The notes below the pieces were generated by a model. The model saw nothing but the letters and a program-made list of their open reading frames with translations. It searched no databases and was not told the DNA's origin. Shown piece after piece: positions 10,234 through 23,800 of a stretch of 64,000 bases of DNA. This DNA comes from Halichondria panicea (lineage: Eukaryota > Porifera > Demospongiae > Suberitida > Halichondriidae): positions 10,898,632 through 10,962,631 of the forward strand of contig NC_087377.1 in NCBI RefSeq assembly GCF_963675165.1. The letters run 5' to 3'. Made by a program: the position numbers and the translations under genes. Numbering within the stretch: the first letter of the stretch is position 1; each line of letters opens with the position of its first letter.

Positions 10234-11559
10234 ATGGCAGCACTGAACCCCAATAACCAGCAACAAGATGACAAGAGAATAATAGGATTTGATTGTGAGT
10301 TTGTGAAGCCACCATCTTCGGAATTTGTCCAGTCAGAGTGTCCAGTTTGTCTCCAGATCATTCGAGAGCCCCGCCAGGTCACATGCTGTGGAAAGAAGTT
10401 TTGTAAAGCTTGTATTGAACACATCATAGTAATTCGAAAGCTGTGCCCAACTTGCAACGAGAAATTTTCAAGTTTTGCCGACAAAGCTTTGAAACAATCG
10501 CTCTACAGTTTAAAAGTTCATTGCAGTCACCAGAAAGACGGGTGTGAGTGGACGGGGGAACTGAGACAGCTTGATGAGCACCTCAACACAGATCCACAGC
10601 CAAAACGACTCGATAGATGTCAGTTTGTCGAGATCGATTGCATCTTTAATTGTGGGGACAAATTGCAGGTAAGAAACATTGAAAATTACCAAAGTGAGGA
10701 TTGCCCCAAACGACCATTTGGTTGTGAGCACTGCCATAGTTACGAGTCTACCTTTGATGATGTCACCAACAACCACTGGCCTATGTGTGGGTCCTTCCCT
10801 GTCCCCTGCCATAACCAGTGTGGTTCAACTATCCAATGTCAAAATATAGACAGCCATGTTACCGATGAGTGCCTCCTGACCACCATCAACTGTGACTTCC
10901 ACCACGTAGGCTGTGTTATGAAACTTCCTCGACAAGACATGCCAGAACACCTGAGAGAGAACCTACTCATACACATATCTCTATTAGCCACTAGTCATGC
11001 CGAGCAACAAGCGGACATTGCTACTTTAGTAGAAGAGAATAAACAACTAACGATGAAAATTATTGAGTTGATGCCATTGCAACAAATGATCATCGTGAAC
11101 TCCAAACCTCCTCTTGGTGCCCCTGTCCTTACAGTGACCAACTTCCAACAGCACAAGAGAGATGCCGATATTTGGTTTTCCCCTCCAGTCTACACCTACC
11201 ATCAGGGCTACAAGATCTGTCTCTGTGTGTATGTTAACGGTGAAGGCAAAGGTAAAGGAACACATGTCTCTGTGGGTGTGCACTTTATGAGAGGAGAGTT
11301 TGACAGTTCTCTGATATGGCCGTTTCGTGGTGCGATTTCATATCAACTACTGGACCAAGTCAATGGCAAGGATCATAAAACAGGCACACTCACTTATAGT
11401 GACAAAACACATAACAAGTACTGTGGCAGAGTGACAGAGGGAGAGATATCACCAAGTGGGTGGGGAAGACCACAGTTCATTGCTCACTCTGAACTGGAGC
11501 CCAAGTATTTACGAAACGACACCCTTCTTTTTCAAATAAACAAAGTAGAACTTAAGTAG
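10234..11559 (+). CDS. TRAF-like RING/zinc-finger/MATH protein, copy A
   Basis: This is a complete, intronless gene of 441 residues. The N-terminal RING (36-74) has CPVCLQIIREP, CCGKKFCKAC and CPTC. TRAF-type Cys/His fingers span about 97-230, a short coiled coil about 240-285, and a C-terminal MATH/TRAF-C domain about 296-441 carries the hallmark MRGEFDSSLIWPF. The layout equals animal TRAFs, cytoplasmic adaptors and E3 ubiquitin ligases that couple surface receptors to signalling. The RING histidine position (CGHxFC in typical TRAFs) is lysine 54, so zinc site or ligase activity may differ. The ATG is the first in frame and gives the usual short leader before the RING. The downstream Ig/FN3 receptor is a possible partner only by position. 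Confidence 0.93.
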   Translation: MAALNPNNQQQDDKRIIGFDCEFVKPPSSEFVQSECPVCLQIIREPRQVTCCGKKFCKACIEHIIVIRKLCPTCNEKFSSFADKALKQSLYSLKVHCSHQKDGCEWTGELRQLDEHLNTDPQPKRLDRCQFVEIDCIFNCGDKLQVRNIENYQSEDCPKRPFGCEHCHSYESTFDDVTNNHWPMCGSFPVPCHNQCGSTIQCQNIDSHVTDECLLTTINCDFHHVGCVMKLPRQDMPEHLRENLLIHISLLATSHAEQQADIATLVEENKQLTMKIIELMPLQQMIIVNSKPPLGAPVLTVTNFQQHKRDADIWFSPPVYTYHQGYKICLCVYVNGEGKGKGTHVSVGVHFMRGEFDSSLIWPFRGAISYQLLDQVNGKDHKTGTLTYSDKTHNKYCGRVTEGEISPSGWGRPQFIAHSELEPKYLRNDTLLFQINKVELK

Positions 11560-12068
11560 TTACTTAGAAGAGTGATAAATAGTTATACACAAACATATAT
11601 ACCAGACGTACGTGCATGGTATAGAGACAAATTAAAATTATATGTACTGACTATACAATAATATTTTGTACATGATTGTTCTTATTTACAACGTATATAG
11701 GTGCATGGTGGTGTCGGTGGGTGAAGCAATTGGTTGGGATGGCAACTACCTTAATTGAGGTGACACATTTTCGCGGGTATTAATTTTTGCTATTTCTGCA
11801 AATGAGAGTAAAATCGCAAACATCTGTAACTCGCAGATAATTTGAAAATGCAATGAACTCATTAAAACCACTTGCGAGTGATTAGAAACGACGCTATGAA
11901 TAATAATTATTTCACAATTTGAGCAGTAAAGAATTTAAGCTATGATTTCTCGTGGTGCATGGATAGAATATTTTTACAGTTAGGTGCTTATAATTGTAGT
12001 TTTCATAGCTGGCGAAGCTGTTCCCTCTAGTACGTACTCCTCTCTCTTCTATTGGCTCATGTTCTATA

Positions 12069-12400
12069 ACTGAGGAAAGCACCGCAGTCTCGGTGGAGGT
12101 GTCAAAACTACATAACATAAAGCTACTAATAGCTTTTACACACAAATTATCATGATGATGTTGCATTACTAAATTTTGCTGCATACAAAGGCAGAATCCA
12201 GTATCACAGAGAAACTCAAAGAGTCGGTAATGATTTGCAAATCCAAGAAATAAAATCCATGACTAGAAACTCATACTTGCACTTCATTGATCCTTGAGCA
12301 GCTGTATAGCAGTCTACATAGACACATGCACAGACACACAGACAGACTCACACAAACACACTACCATATACCTCGCTTGCATATGCGCACCAAGGCATAA
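12069..12400. repeat. Dispersed repeat of the GGTGCTGATGCCTCG family with CA-rich tail
   Basis: A diverged core (CACCGCAGTCTCGGTGGAGG) is followed by ATCATGATGA, a CATACTTGCAC block and a CACA-rich run ending CGCACCAAGGCATAATTA. The same order is found at 26430-27000 (block C) and 53398-53720 (copy B). Confidence 0.6.
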
Positions 12401-14181
12401 TTATAGTATAATCTATAATTATAGGCAATACCGTTCCTTGAGGTTATAGATAATGGAAATGAAGAAAAGTTCCCAGGCGGGATCGATTCCCACAGAAAGC
12501 ACTACGGGTGCTGATGCCTCGGTGGAAGTTTATGTTATGATAACAGAAAAGCTACTATAGCTATTGTATAGCAATATATATATATAGCTTTTACACACAC
12601 ATTAATTTATCATGATGAACTAATTGCTGCATGCAGAATCACAGAGAAACTCAAGGAGTGGGTAATGATCGACCATTTGTGTCTTCCGTTAGCTAAGCAT
12701 TTCGTGGACCTAATTTTCGTGTAACCCACAAATACAGCGAAAATTAAGCCTCTCGAAATTTCTAACTGTTTCGAAGATCCTGACGACCATATTATTTTTA
12801 GGTAAAATGCAGAGTACTTGTCCAGCTCAAATTACTTGAGCCCTGGTGCCACTGGAACCCCCCTTACAAGAATCCTATTAGATCTACCACTGAATCTTCT
12901 TACACAATTCAATTCAGTAAACATGGCTGATGCACCCACCGCTGCAGTTTAGTGTGTTAGGATTGACTGGCATTACAGTGCAACAGTGAGTAGGCTTGAA
13001 GCAGGGCTCAGGAACCTTGGGAACACATGCATGCTTCATGAATGCAAGTCTGCACTAGACAAAGTGTAACGTGCATTGTAAAATTGAGCGATAATTTAAC
13101 AAACAAGCCATCAAGAGGTGGCAATAATGCTGCTATCCAGATCTCTGCTCTGCATAATTATGATAATTTCTGTTTGTAGCTCTATTCTAACTACCGTATT
13201 TACAAAAATCCCAGGTATTTATCTCCTAGCAACGTCCGTAGAGAGGCAGGGCGTTTAAATGAGATGAGTGATTATTTGAAACGGGCATTTTTTTGTTTAA
13301 ATATGTCTACTCCAAACTCTTGCTCAGTAGTTATTGTTGGTTGCTGTCTCAACTTAAATCTTAAATCATAGAGTGGTGCTTCTGTGTCAGTATCTCTCTC
13401 TCTGCCATCATCTATTATTCTATATGCTTCCATGCTTGCAACTGGTTCCACGTGCTACTTCAGCTCCATTCAATGTTATGTGCATGCACACATGCAGCAT
13501 GATGTATGCAGGCTTTAGACTTGGCCACACCCATTAATAGTGCTTTCTGTAAGGCTATCTTCTTATGGCTAGATGCTGTCGTTAAAAACAAACAGGCAAT
13601 TTAATTTGACTTCAAAAATTGCAGCTTCAGTAGCCAGGAAATGGTAATTAAAGCAAACCATAACCCACATGATCGTGACGACAGTGTTGTTCTTTGAGTT
13701 CTCCATTATAATTCTGAGGAGGATCAGATTCTTGTAGCTCTTTACAGTTTTACCATGTGTTATGTAGACTTTACATGTAGAGTAGGAGCAGATTACAAAA
13801 ATTAATCCTGTATATAGCTACTTGTTGCCTAGTGAGTGGGCAGATCAAAGCAATCCAGTGCTCAGTATATGGCATGTTGCATCACTGCCATGGCTACCAT
13901 ATATTGCACTGCATTATATGGCATAATGCACTGGATTATATGCACTTCCACTGTGTGTAAATGCAGTAGATTTCTTTAAGAGATATCCATTTGGGACTTA
14001 TGCCCCACCATTCCACCCAATACTCATTTGGTCCCTTTTATAGGCTACTACTCTTAATATAGTGGTATAAGAAAACCTAAAAATTTACTATGGAATTCAG
14101 CAAACTTATGAATACACTAACACATGTCTTTTATTACGACTTATATGACCAGTCAGACGAGTTTAATGTCATTGGGCAACA

Positions 14182-14300
14182 AGTTAGTTATTGCAGGCGC
14201 CCTCGTGCAACATGCCATATATTGCACTGGATGACATAATGCCCTCGGGCATTATGTTGCTCCAGTGCGGCATGTTGCACTCTGGCTGGGCAATAACTAA
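14182..14300. repeat. Long hairpin with GC-rich centre
   Basis: Arms beginning TTAGTTATTGC and ending GCAATAACTAA pair with few mismatches through GTGCAACATGCC / GGCATGTTGCAC and GACATAATGCCC / GGGCATTATGTT around CTCG. It has no coding capacity. It resembles the foldback hairpins at 54297, 54432 and 57884 in design. Confidence 0.7.
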
Positions 14301-14306
14301 TACATG

Positions 14307-14671
14307 TAGGCCCTGGAAAAATAATTATGCTCCTTTTTCTGCCTATTAGGCTTATATATGCTTTTGAGCAGTGCCCCAAATTCAGCCTATTATGCTCGTC
14401 GAAAGAACCCATTATGCCCCATATTGACGTCATAAATAATATTTTTTCAGCAGTATAGTAACACCCTTGTGGTATTGTATATTTCAATACAACAAGAGAT
14501 AATTTCATTTGTAACATAACTGAAGACTAAAGATTCTTCTACAGATGTAAAAGAGGCATTTAAAAGAGAAAAACACGTTCAGCAGCAGCAGAGGAACGTT
14601 GCATTTTCACCAAACTGACCAAATTCACCCTATTATGCCCCAATTATGCCGGCATAATTTTCCAGGGCCTA
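14307..14671. mobile_element. Mini-element with TAGGCCCTGGAAAA ends
   Basis: The inverted ends TAGGCCCTGGAAAA / TTTTCCAGGGCCTA enclose several copies of CCTATTATGC and ATTATGC. The target duplication is unclear. It starts only a few bases after the hairpin 14182-14300. Confidence 0.6.
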
Positions 14672-14733
14672 GCTACATGTGTAGACCTAACCTTGTGGAT
14701 TCGCCTTTAGTCAAAACAAATTGATGCCATGCA

Positions 14734-14757
14734 GTGTGTGTGTGTGTGTGTGTGTGC
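14734..14757. repeat. TG dinucleotide run
   Basis: About 23 bases of uninterrupted GT/TG repeat, an ordinary microsatellite. Confidence 0.9.
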
Positions 14758-16506
14758 ATGTGCGTTGGATTGCTTTATCAACACAATACATTTTGCACGT
14801 GTGTGTGGGTAGGGGTGCATGGGGGTGTACAGTCTTGCAGCCAGTTTGGTCACTGGCAGTGAGGGCCGGGAATGAAGACTGTCTGTGGAACTGTTGATCC
14901 CTCTTCTTCTTGTTTTTATTGGCCTTGGTCTGAACCATCTGCAAGTTCTGATAATAGTGATAGGAATCTGGCCACTGGTCGGGACCAAAATAACCCCCCT
15001 CTTAGGCTAGTCTCGCAGGACATACTTTGAATACTGATACTACGTATGGTGACTAGCCAGGTTTTTGTATCACAATGGATTGCGTCCCGTCATGTACTGC
15101 ATTAACCGCAATGTTGCCGCACAAAACCCACTCCACAGAAGAAGTAAGATAGACACTCTACAGCAACTGAAAGTGTTTAAAGTGGAAGAAGTTATTAAGT
15201 GGTGGATGAACATACGTATATAGACAATGGATGATCCATGCATACACAACAATTGTAGATTTAGATCTGTAGAGCTGCACGTCAAGAAACATGTTGTCTA
15301 TTGCACTGATTTCTGTTTCCATATCACACATGTAATGTTCAATATCTCAAGGGGTCTTGGCTTTTTTTGCCTGGAATAATGAAACCATGCATAGTTTGCT
15401 AACTTTTAGGCTCCCTGTTCTTTCTTTTCACTCTTGACTGCAGCTATCCATCAGCTAGATATTCAAGAAAGCAATACAATGATAGTCTTGATCCTTTAGA
15501 GTGCCTGATTGTACAACCAACTGCATGTACTGTACAACTCATTTTTGTGTCCACACATACACACCAATCATTCTTAATTAGTCTATATACCTCTGGCTGC
15601 GCGCTACGCACGCATGGGGTAGTTATACACTATATATTTTGGCATTCTGCTGTGATGCACCTCTTTACCCATGCAATCATAGAAAAGCACTTAAAACTGC
15701 ATCACACCATTCTGTTATACTCACTACTTTGACAAACAACTGTTGATTCAGAAATGTTATTCAGGAAACCATAAAAACAAAAGGGGCATTCAGTCCTATA
15801 TAATTATTCACCACTCAATTGAAACATGTTGTCGATCTGCATTGTCAACTATACATGTATACATATAGCTATAGATCTATTTACAGCTAAGGTTTCTAAG
15901 TATAATTATCGTCTACTTGTCCTCACCTGAAATTTTAGTTATTCTGATTCACAGCTTCGATTGAACTTATTGAGCAGAGTCCCACAACAGGTAGAACGAG
16001 TGATCAAGCTGGTGCTGTGCTAATGCCTCTCCCCATGATACGCTTTCGCTCAAAAAGTATATTAGAGTGTTATAGAAGAGTTTGCTTTTAATACAGAAAG
16101 TATAGTATCTATATAACAATTAAGTAGTCTGTAAAAAAAAAATGAGAAGAAAGTGTATAAAATAATGTATCTATAACTGCATGATTTATGTACACACATA
16201 TAAAATATCTATTGTATATTATGGATCATTGTAGTGTTTTGTGGCTTACCTAGACATCAAGAAAGCAAGCTTTCACTCAAAAAGTATTATAGAGTGTTAG
16301 AAGAAAGTGTATATAATTATCCTTAACCGAGAAGAAAAGACTTGTGTACATGCATCTACTGTTATCTAGAACCAACTGAGAAGAATGCATGCATCTATAT
16401 TGTTTATTATTATAACTGAGAAGACTTGCGTGCATCTATATATTGTATATAATGTATACCCTCAAAATATACCCGCTATATACAGTAGCTAATTAGCTAG
16501 ATTAAC

Positions 16507-17896
16507 AAACTTTTCCTTTAATACAGAAAGCAGTATCTATCGGTGTAGAAAGTCTAGGGAAACATGATGAAATTAAGACTTATTCTTCTCCTATGGACTG
16601 TGCTTTTCTTCTCTGGAAATAGTGCACAAGCACAGACAGCTCCTACTGCTGTCCTCAACCCAGCAGAAGGTGTCAATGCAAGTCTAGGATCCACTGTCAC
16701 CTTCACTTGCATCATTAATGGCACAGAGGATGCTCTGTGGATAGTAGACGGAATGTCAGATCCCACAGTGCAACGTCAGATGGGGATTACTCAAAACAGT
16801 ACATTCAGACAATCTGACGGAACTTTTATCTCTCGCATTTATGTTTCATCCACGATGGAGAATAATGGTATTGAGATTGTATGCCGTGCAATAGGGACCT
16901 TATCGAATGGACAAAGTGAAACAGTCACTCTATTTGTCCAAGGACTGCTGAGCTCTCCAACAGCGCTTGGTATTTCCGACTCAGAGGGACCTACTCGGAG
17001 ATTGAGCTGGACACCACCACCAACACTAGACCTCACCAATGTCCATCCAGACATTAGCCACTACAATGTATGCTCTTCAATCTTGAATGAGGTGTCTTGC
17101 AATGATGTCCAAGGAACAGAATTATCATTTTTAAACATCAGAATTGGGATTGAGTTTTCTGTTGTCGCAGTTAATGTGGTTGGTGAAGGCAATGCTAGCA
17201 CTATCAATCATGAGCCTTGTGACTCTACAACAGGTGAGTTCATGTGTATACTTATGTGTGAAAAGTATAATTATTTCATTCACTTCTATGGAATTTTGAT
17301 GAATGTTCGTTGACCTCTCAATGTAGCACCTACTCAAGTTGATGGAGATCTTGTTACAAGTGATATCTCTCTGCAATCTAGTGGGACTACTCCCTCTGTT
17401 ACTTTCTCTTTTGGAAAAGTGAGTCATTACTAATACATGCCAAAATGTAGAGGTTCCAATCCTCAAAGACGAGATACAAAATTGTATTTTTCTCATGTGC
17501 AGGGAGGTGGAGATGCCAATTGTTTTAACCTGTATCGGATTGAAGCATCACCGTCCAATCAAGGTACTCCCCTCACCCAGGGACCAATGTTCCCAACAGT
17601 GAGTGGAGGGGAGGATAATTCTGTCAGTGTGACTTCTGGCCTTGTGAGAAACACAGTCTACAGCGTCAGCATTGTATCAGTGAACGTCAATGGAGAGAAC
17701 CCCTCAAAGGGAGACATACAATTGAGTAAGTTAGTTAGTAAGATATTGCTAGAGCAGGTCCGGATCTAGGGGGTGGGTTTCAGGGGTTGCAATCCCCCCA
17801 AACACTCACAAAAACTAGCTCAACCAACACTTGTGTTGCTTGTGGCTAAATGAGCAATGTGGTTAACTTAAAAATTGTGAACTATGAAGTATTAGT
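16507..17896. repeat. Second duplicated block carrying receptor exons 1-3 (A side)
   Basis: This matches 56412-57787 from just upstream of the receptor start to about 170 bases after exon 3, ending at the shared AAGTATTAGT. Differences are much denser than in the 1-12557 duplication, particularly in the Ig-coding part. The two blocks thus differ in age or in selection. Confidence 0.9.
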
Positions 17897-20800
17897 ATCT
17901 GTTGGAATGAGGAGAAGTCCAGGACTATATAGGCCTAATTGCCCAATTATGCTAGCATAATTTTGGTGCGGTGGAGCATTGAGCATTATGTCAGCCTAAT
18001 AGGCAAAAAATGTTAGCCTATTAGGTCAAGAAAGTATGATTTTATAGAAGCACTATAGCCTCAATAGCATGAGTATGCTATAATACTGAGTATATAATTA
18101 TGTATGGAAGGTGCTAGTAGTACTACTAGATCAGATATCATGCAGTTAACTCTTTTCTAAGATTTCTTTCACCAATATAGTTCCTTAGAAGATTATGTAG
18201 AAGCGGCTGTGATGTTGCAGTATAATTCTGATTGATGATTTTTAATGGGTAATAATTAAAGACTAATTGGAGACTAATAGGTGCAATGCATGCATGAGAC
18301 TTGGTATCCAGGACACACTAAGTAGTACATTCCACACATACCATTCACATGTGTTATGTATACATGACAATCGAAGGAAGTACATTTCGATTGAAGGTTT
18401 CTAGTCCATCGAATAACATTCTCTGATAGCATTTCATCTCATTTCCAATCGTTTATACTGAAAATCATCATTAAATACGGAAAAATGAGCTGATTAATAC
18501 TGAAAAGAAAAGTTTCTACTTGGAGGCTCTGAGAGCTTATGTGGACAGGCCACGCCCATCTAACACTAACTTTGGTGAAAGTCTACTAATAACTATACTA
18601 CTGCTATACTAACTCTATCAGCAAGAAAAATAGCTGTAACACAAACATACAGCTCTGTCTCTAGCTACAGCTAGCTATATAGCTTTGTGTATGACTTTTG
18701 GCTGATAAATTCTGTATTATAGGACATTAATTTTACGGGGGAAAATATCTGCGCATGCGCAAGCAGTTGATAGCAGGCCTTTTTTTCTCTTCGAAGGCCG
18801 GTGAAGGAGGCTATAGTGTTAACCTTGCATTGTTGTTAGGTATATCACCTCAAATAATAATCGCAAAGAGTGAGGATGGCATGCGCATGCAATTTCCCGT
18901 GCTTTACATGGAATAGAAATGTAATCCAGCTTATATATACATGCAGTGCATGTCACTCACAATTATTCTTGCAATATATACGATGCATGGTAGATTACTT
19001 GTTCATGCGATGCTTTTACATTGAGTGTACACAGATGGGCCTCAGTGAAGCCATCTGTGCTTTGCCCTAAAACTCTTGCGAAAACCCGGGAAACTTATTG
19101 TGTCTAATGCATACTTCTCAAAGACCCCTCCAACACCTAAACACATGCCCCTTGATGGTAGGTATCATTTGGAAATGATAATCTTGATTTCGTGAAGTAG
19201 CTAGACTGAGGTACACAGAGGCATTTTCATGCTTGTGTTCCTATAGCACCCGGCCCTCGATCCCAGGCTGAGTTTTTGTTTTTCCTTTTTTAACGGTTAG
19301 GCGAACAACTAGGCCTGGTACTAATTGCTTGCACATGTGTCAAATTTTCATTGTATTTGTGGTCGGCAAAAATATTTAATTAACCAATAATTGACACAAA
19401 GAGTAAAGATGCACATATACACATGTATATATATATGGAGCTGCCGGTTGTGCTGCAGCATGATTATAGTGACCCAGGGCAACTTTAGGATGATTGAATG
19501 CCTTAAATTACTTTGTTTAGAAGGTTTAGCAGGCTAGGCCCCTATTTAACTCAGGTAAATCGCGCAAAATCCGGTGTCACGCCCCCTTTTGACGTCATTT
19601 TCGGTAGGTGCGGTGTCAACAATGACATTAGAGTCTTTTGCAAGTACGTGTGTGTACTGCACTCTATTAGTTGTCGAGTCTACTAAGTCTGCACTGCTTT
19701 TAAAAGACACTACCGTACTAGATAGGTTTGCAGCTACTCAGCTAGCTAGTACAAAGTCTGAGTGATTTCCATCAGCCAATGAGTGAGACACAAATATATT
19801 AACTTGTCCAAGGTCAGGGGGGTGCTTGAGCACCCGCTACCTGCTAGATCCGCCCCTGGAGTCTACCTACTAAAACACTGCTAAAACTTAATTGTGAACA
19901 TGTGGCATTCAGCTACTGCATGCGCATGCTCAAACCCTTCATTTCTGCGTGAGTGGGTGTATAATCGAGTCAAAATACCCTTGTGCAAGAACTTTGAAGC
20001 AAAAGAGGGGATCGAAGTTTATTCAAGACGGGTTTATTTTCGCGAGGGTACCGCATAACCGTCCGTGTGGTACGGTATAACTGTTTGTGTGCATGCATGG
20101 CATTTATTGCTTCCTTTAAGCCAATTACTCTTCTACGGAAGAGAAAGGGATTGGAAACGATGGGCGCGGTTGAATCCATGCAGGTGCGTTACAGTGATGT
20201 AATTGTTATTCAGTGAGACATCATTGCGCGGGAGATTGGCACATAAATAAGGTACAAGTGAAGATGGCTGTGGAAATTGTCACTGCCTCGCTAGTAGCAG
20301 TAAAACAAAACAGGTCTTTTTGCCATGAAAGGTCTACTAAGGCAAGGCATGCAGCACAACTCATATTGGACAAGCAGAGCTATGGCTTATTTTGAGAATT
20401 TCAGCTCAAAACTCGTAAATAAAGTCTTCCACAGCAAGACTACGATCATTGACCTCGAAGAAGGAAAGGCTATATAATTATGGTCTAGAATAAGAATAAG
20501 AGACACTCCCATGCTCTTCTAAGTAGCTACATCTACAGCATCAGCATCAGCTAAAAAAACATGGGGATGTCATACTATCACATAATTGTACAAGCCATCT
20601 TAATTATACATGCTTCATGGATGCAAGCGGGTCTTTTTTGTGAAAATCTAAAAAAACTCGCAACCACCCATTCCGTACCTTACTTGTGACCACAACTTAC
20701 CAGTGTGGTTTGGGAAGCCTAAGAGTCTATAATTATACATGGAAAAACTTCAATTTTTAATGAGGTTTATTTTTATCACCCGGCCTGGTCTGTAAATTGT

Positions 20801-23800
20801 TGATGAAATTGGCTTGGCCTAATAATACAAATTATGTGTTTATTCCAGTCCTATTCACTCCTTGAACTTCTTTGATTCTTAATTGATGTTCCTCTTAGGC
20901 ATTTCACATTTCATTATTGATATACTGAAAAAATAAAGGAATCGACTTAATGAGAAACGTTGCTAGTACATGTGTGTGTTGGCCAGGAAAAGCACGAAAA
21001 AGCGTAATAACAAAAAAATTCGGCGAGTGCATAACTCCAATCTGCTACAACGTTATCAATAATTATGTACAGTTAGTGTTGATACATTACAAGCACAAAT
21101 TGACAATTGGAATTGTAACTAGGGGCTAGACTGTGTTCCATCCACCAGTCCACATCATCACTTCCACATGTCACCACGCGGATGGACCGTGTATGCTTGT
21201 GCTCAACACTGTATTAGGGAATATATCAGCATGGTCATTATGTCACACAAAATATATCAAAATGTATACTAAATAGCGGCGTGAAAGCAAAAACCTTAAT
21301 TGCGAACAATGTACATATGAATGACGTTGGAGTTATGCACTCGTTGAATTTCTTGTTTCTATATGCTTTTTCGTGTTTTTCCTGGCCAATCCTAGCAACG
21401 TTTCACCATACATTTAATTCGATTGTAGACACAATTAAGGCGTATAGACATATAAAGCACACAACTAACACAAGATATAATTTATTATCTCCAGTCGTAA
21501 AAATTATCAGCTCGTATTTTGTTATTGCTGTGTCAGTTGAAAATAGCCCAGCAGTCTCTGTAGCAGCCTAGACGTAATGCGCTTAGACTTCAAGGGTTTA
21601 TGCCCACACAACGTACAGTTATAGTAAAACGTGACGTCAATGACGTGCATTTCCAATCCCTTTCTCTTCATGATTCTACTATACATGTATACAGGTACCT
21701 ATGATGTCCAGTCTATTCAGAGTTCTACTCGCCCTGGGGTAATAGCCGTCACATGCAGTTTCACAACTGGCTCAGTAGCTAGTAGTTGTATTGTGAGGAT
21801 ATGTGAGGTCATCAATGGAAATGTATCGATGATGTGTCAAGATCTCTCTGTTCCAAGAAGCCCTTCCGCTTCTGAAACAACTCAAGAGCTCAATGATGTA
21901 CAGCCATGGAGGTGTCTATGCGATTGTAAGTGTCACAGTGAATAGTGGTGGGGAAATGATTCCTTTCATTAGTGGAGATTTGAGGTTCCTTCAACTTCAA
22001 AACATAAACGTTACAGAAGAATCACCAACCACCCCCATAATGGCTACTGAAGTCACAGTTGGTAGGTTTACTTGCTGTGCATGTTAAGTTTGTGGGAGTT
22101 ATCATTATATCCATCAGAGGGGCATCGTATGAGATATGGCTTATTACATTAAACAGGTTCCACTATGGATTCTTCAGCCAATGTGGGAGTCATAGCAGGT
22201 GAGTAGTCACAATGATATATTTAAATCTGATTTACAACACTAATTGAAGTTGATATGTTATTTGCCTCGTTTACACAAGGCCTTTAATCTCAGTTGGAAT
22301 CCGGTTAAACCGCTAACCGCGTTTTTGTACATGGCCCTTATCCGGATTAGCCAACCCACCTCTGGAGGTGATGCAGATTGTGTCAGTAAACACAAAGAGC
22401 TAATTCTGAGGTGTTGTACATGTTTGTGGGTGCTATATAAAGTAAGCCTGTAGCTTCCTATCAGCCAATGTTTGTGCAAATGAAGTCAGATTATATTATA
22501 CCCACTTTTTAACTGGATTAGGTGTCGTGTAAACGGGACTATAGTTATAATACGGGCACGAGAGCGAGAGGGATGTATGGCATGTGGGACTCCGCCCAGG
22601 GGGTGGATGTGGGAGGGGGATGGAAATGTTTGCATTAGCAGAGCTTCCTGCGCATGCTCAGTATATATGACAGTCCAGGCCTCGAAATCACTGTCTGACA
22701 CCTGACAAAATCCGGTCATTATGTGCACGTGTCCGATCATTGCACATTTTAAAAAGTCAGACATGTTGTCGGAGCATACATGTAGAGCTAGCCAGAGATC
22801 GCTTATAGGGGTAGCACTACGTAGTATGAGCCCTTGTCAGAATTCTAGTAGCTTAGAACAAGAAGTGTGGATAAATGGATCAGTGAAAATGACCAAGAAT
22901 TACAAATTGCCTCGTGGCTGTACATTGAATAGTTAGCTAGGTAAGCGAATTGTCTGAAGTTCTTAGTTTATTCTCTCTCTCTGGCTGAATGGTCTCTACA
23001 AAGTTTCGCTATCAAACCTAAGAAACTTGAACGAGTTTATTGATGGCTCAAGGAATATTCGAGCATCCAACTTCGAAGATCATGCTGCCAACCTCATGCA
23101 CAAGAACCAATGACTGTGTGCTTATAGAAATTGTATAGCCAACAGAGCAAAATTACATGTTGTCGGATCAAAACATTAATTGGACTGACATTTTAACAAC
23201 CATGCTAATATTATTAGCACGAGCCCTGTAGTCTATACTAGATAATCATCAGATTCTAACTTGAATAGCGGCCAGTTTTTGCAGTAGCTAAGCAGAATTT
23301 AGCTATATAGACAACTACTGCATGGTAGACTATATCTATAAAGACAAGCTACAAATATTGATCAGGCGTTTGCCTTATTGCAGCTCAGGCAAACACTCAT
23401 AAAAAGCACTGGCAGATTTAATAGCACTCGGCTACCCCTCGTGCAATTAGTATCCTTGCCATTGCTTGTTACTCGTGCTATTAATCCCATATTGCACTCT
23501 TAGCCATACTATTAATTATGAGCTTATAATTATAATGCTTTTTACTCGGTTACACAGCTGGAGTTGTTGGAGGAGCCATTGGTGTTGTTTGTATTGGCTG
23601 CATATCCACAGTGACTGTTGGAGCTATCCTCAGAATGCTATCTTCCAAAAGAAGATTGAAAGAACTAGTTGACGATAATATAAATTTTCAACTTCATCCC
23701 AATGAAGCATATTCTCTTCAGTTAAAAAGAAATGAAGCATATTATACAGCAGGCAAACCTCCTGTATCTCAAGAGAACACTGACGCCCATTTGTATGAGG

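Larger units (their letters stand above)
1..12557. repeat. Segmental duplication, copy A
   Basis: Base 1 aligns with base 42170, and the match runs collinearly to about 12557/54896, so the left edge lies outside the window. Stretches compared by eye differ by about 1% or less, and the TRAF coding sequence by about six bases in 1326. Three large indels separate the copies: a 234-base element at 4065-4298 and a 577-base element at 5226-5802 exist only in A, and about 1.0 kb at 53727-54745 exists only in B. The copies are in direct orientation about 42 kb apart. It may be a true tandem segmental duplication or a false one from joining two haplotypes. Confidence 0.95.
12558..16506. other. Sequence private to the A side, no gene found
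   Basis: This replaces the unrelated 54897-56411 of the B side between the two duplicated blocks. It holds a fossil of the element seen at 4065 (about 12690-12760), a diverged copy of 6520-6640 at 13620-13790, a large hairpin, one mini-element and a TG run listed separately. No convincing exon was found. Confidence 0.6.

Noticed and set aside
10200-11283. Antisense open frames across the TRAF gene
   Set aside because: They are shadows of the 441-codon gene, with no coding composition or motifs of their own; the same applies to 51519-52602.
12440-12560. tRNA-derived SINE promoter (GATCGATTCC resembles a B box)
   Set aside because: The B-box consensus fits but no A box was found at the right distance, and copy B changes the following bases. 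Not enough to call a SINE.
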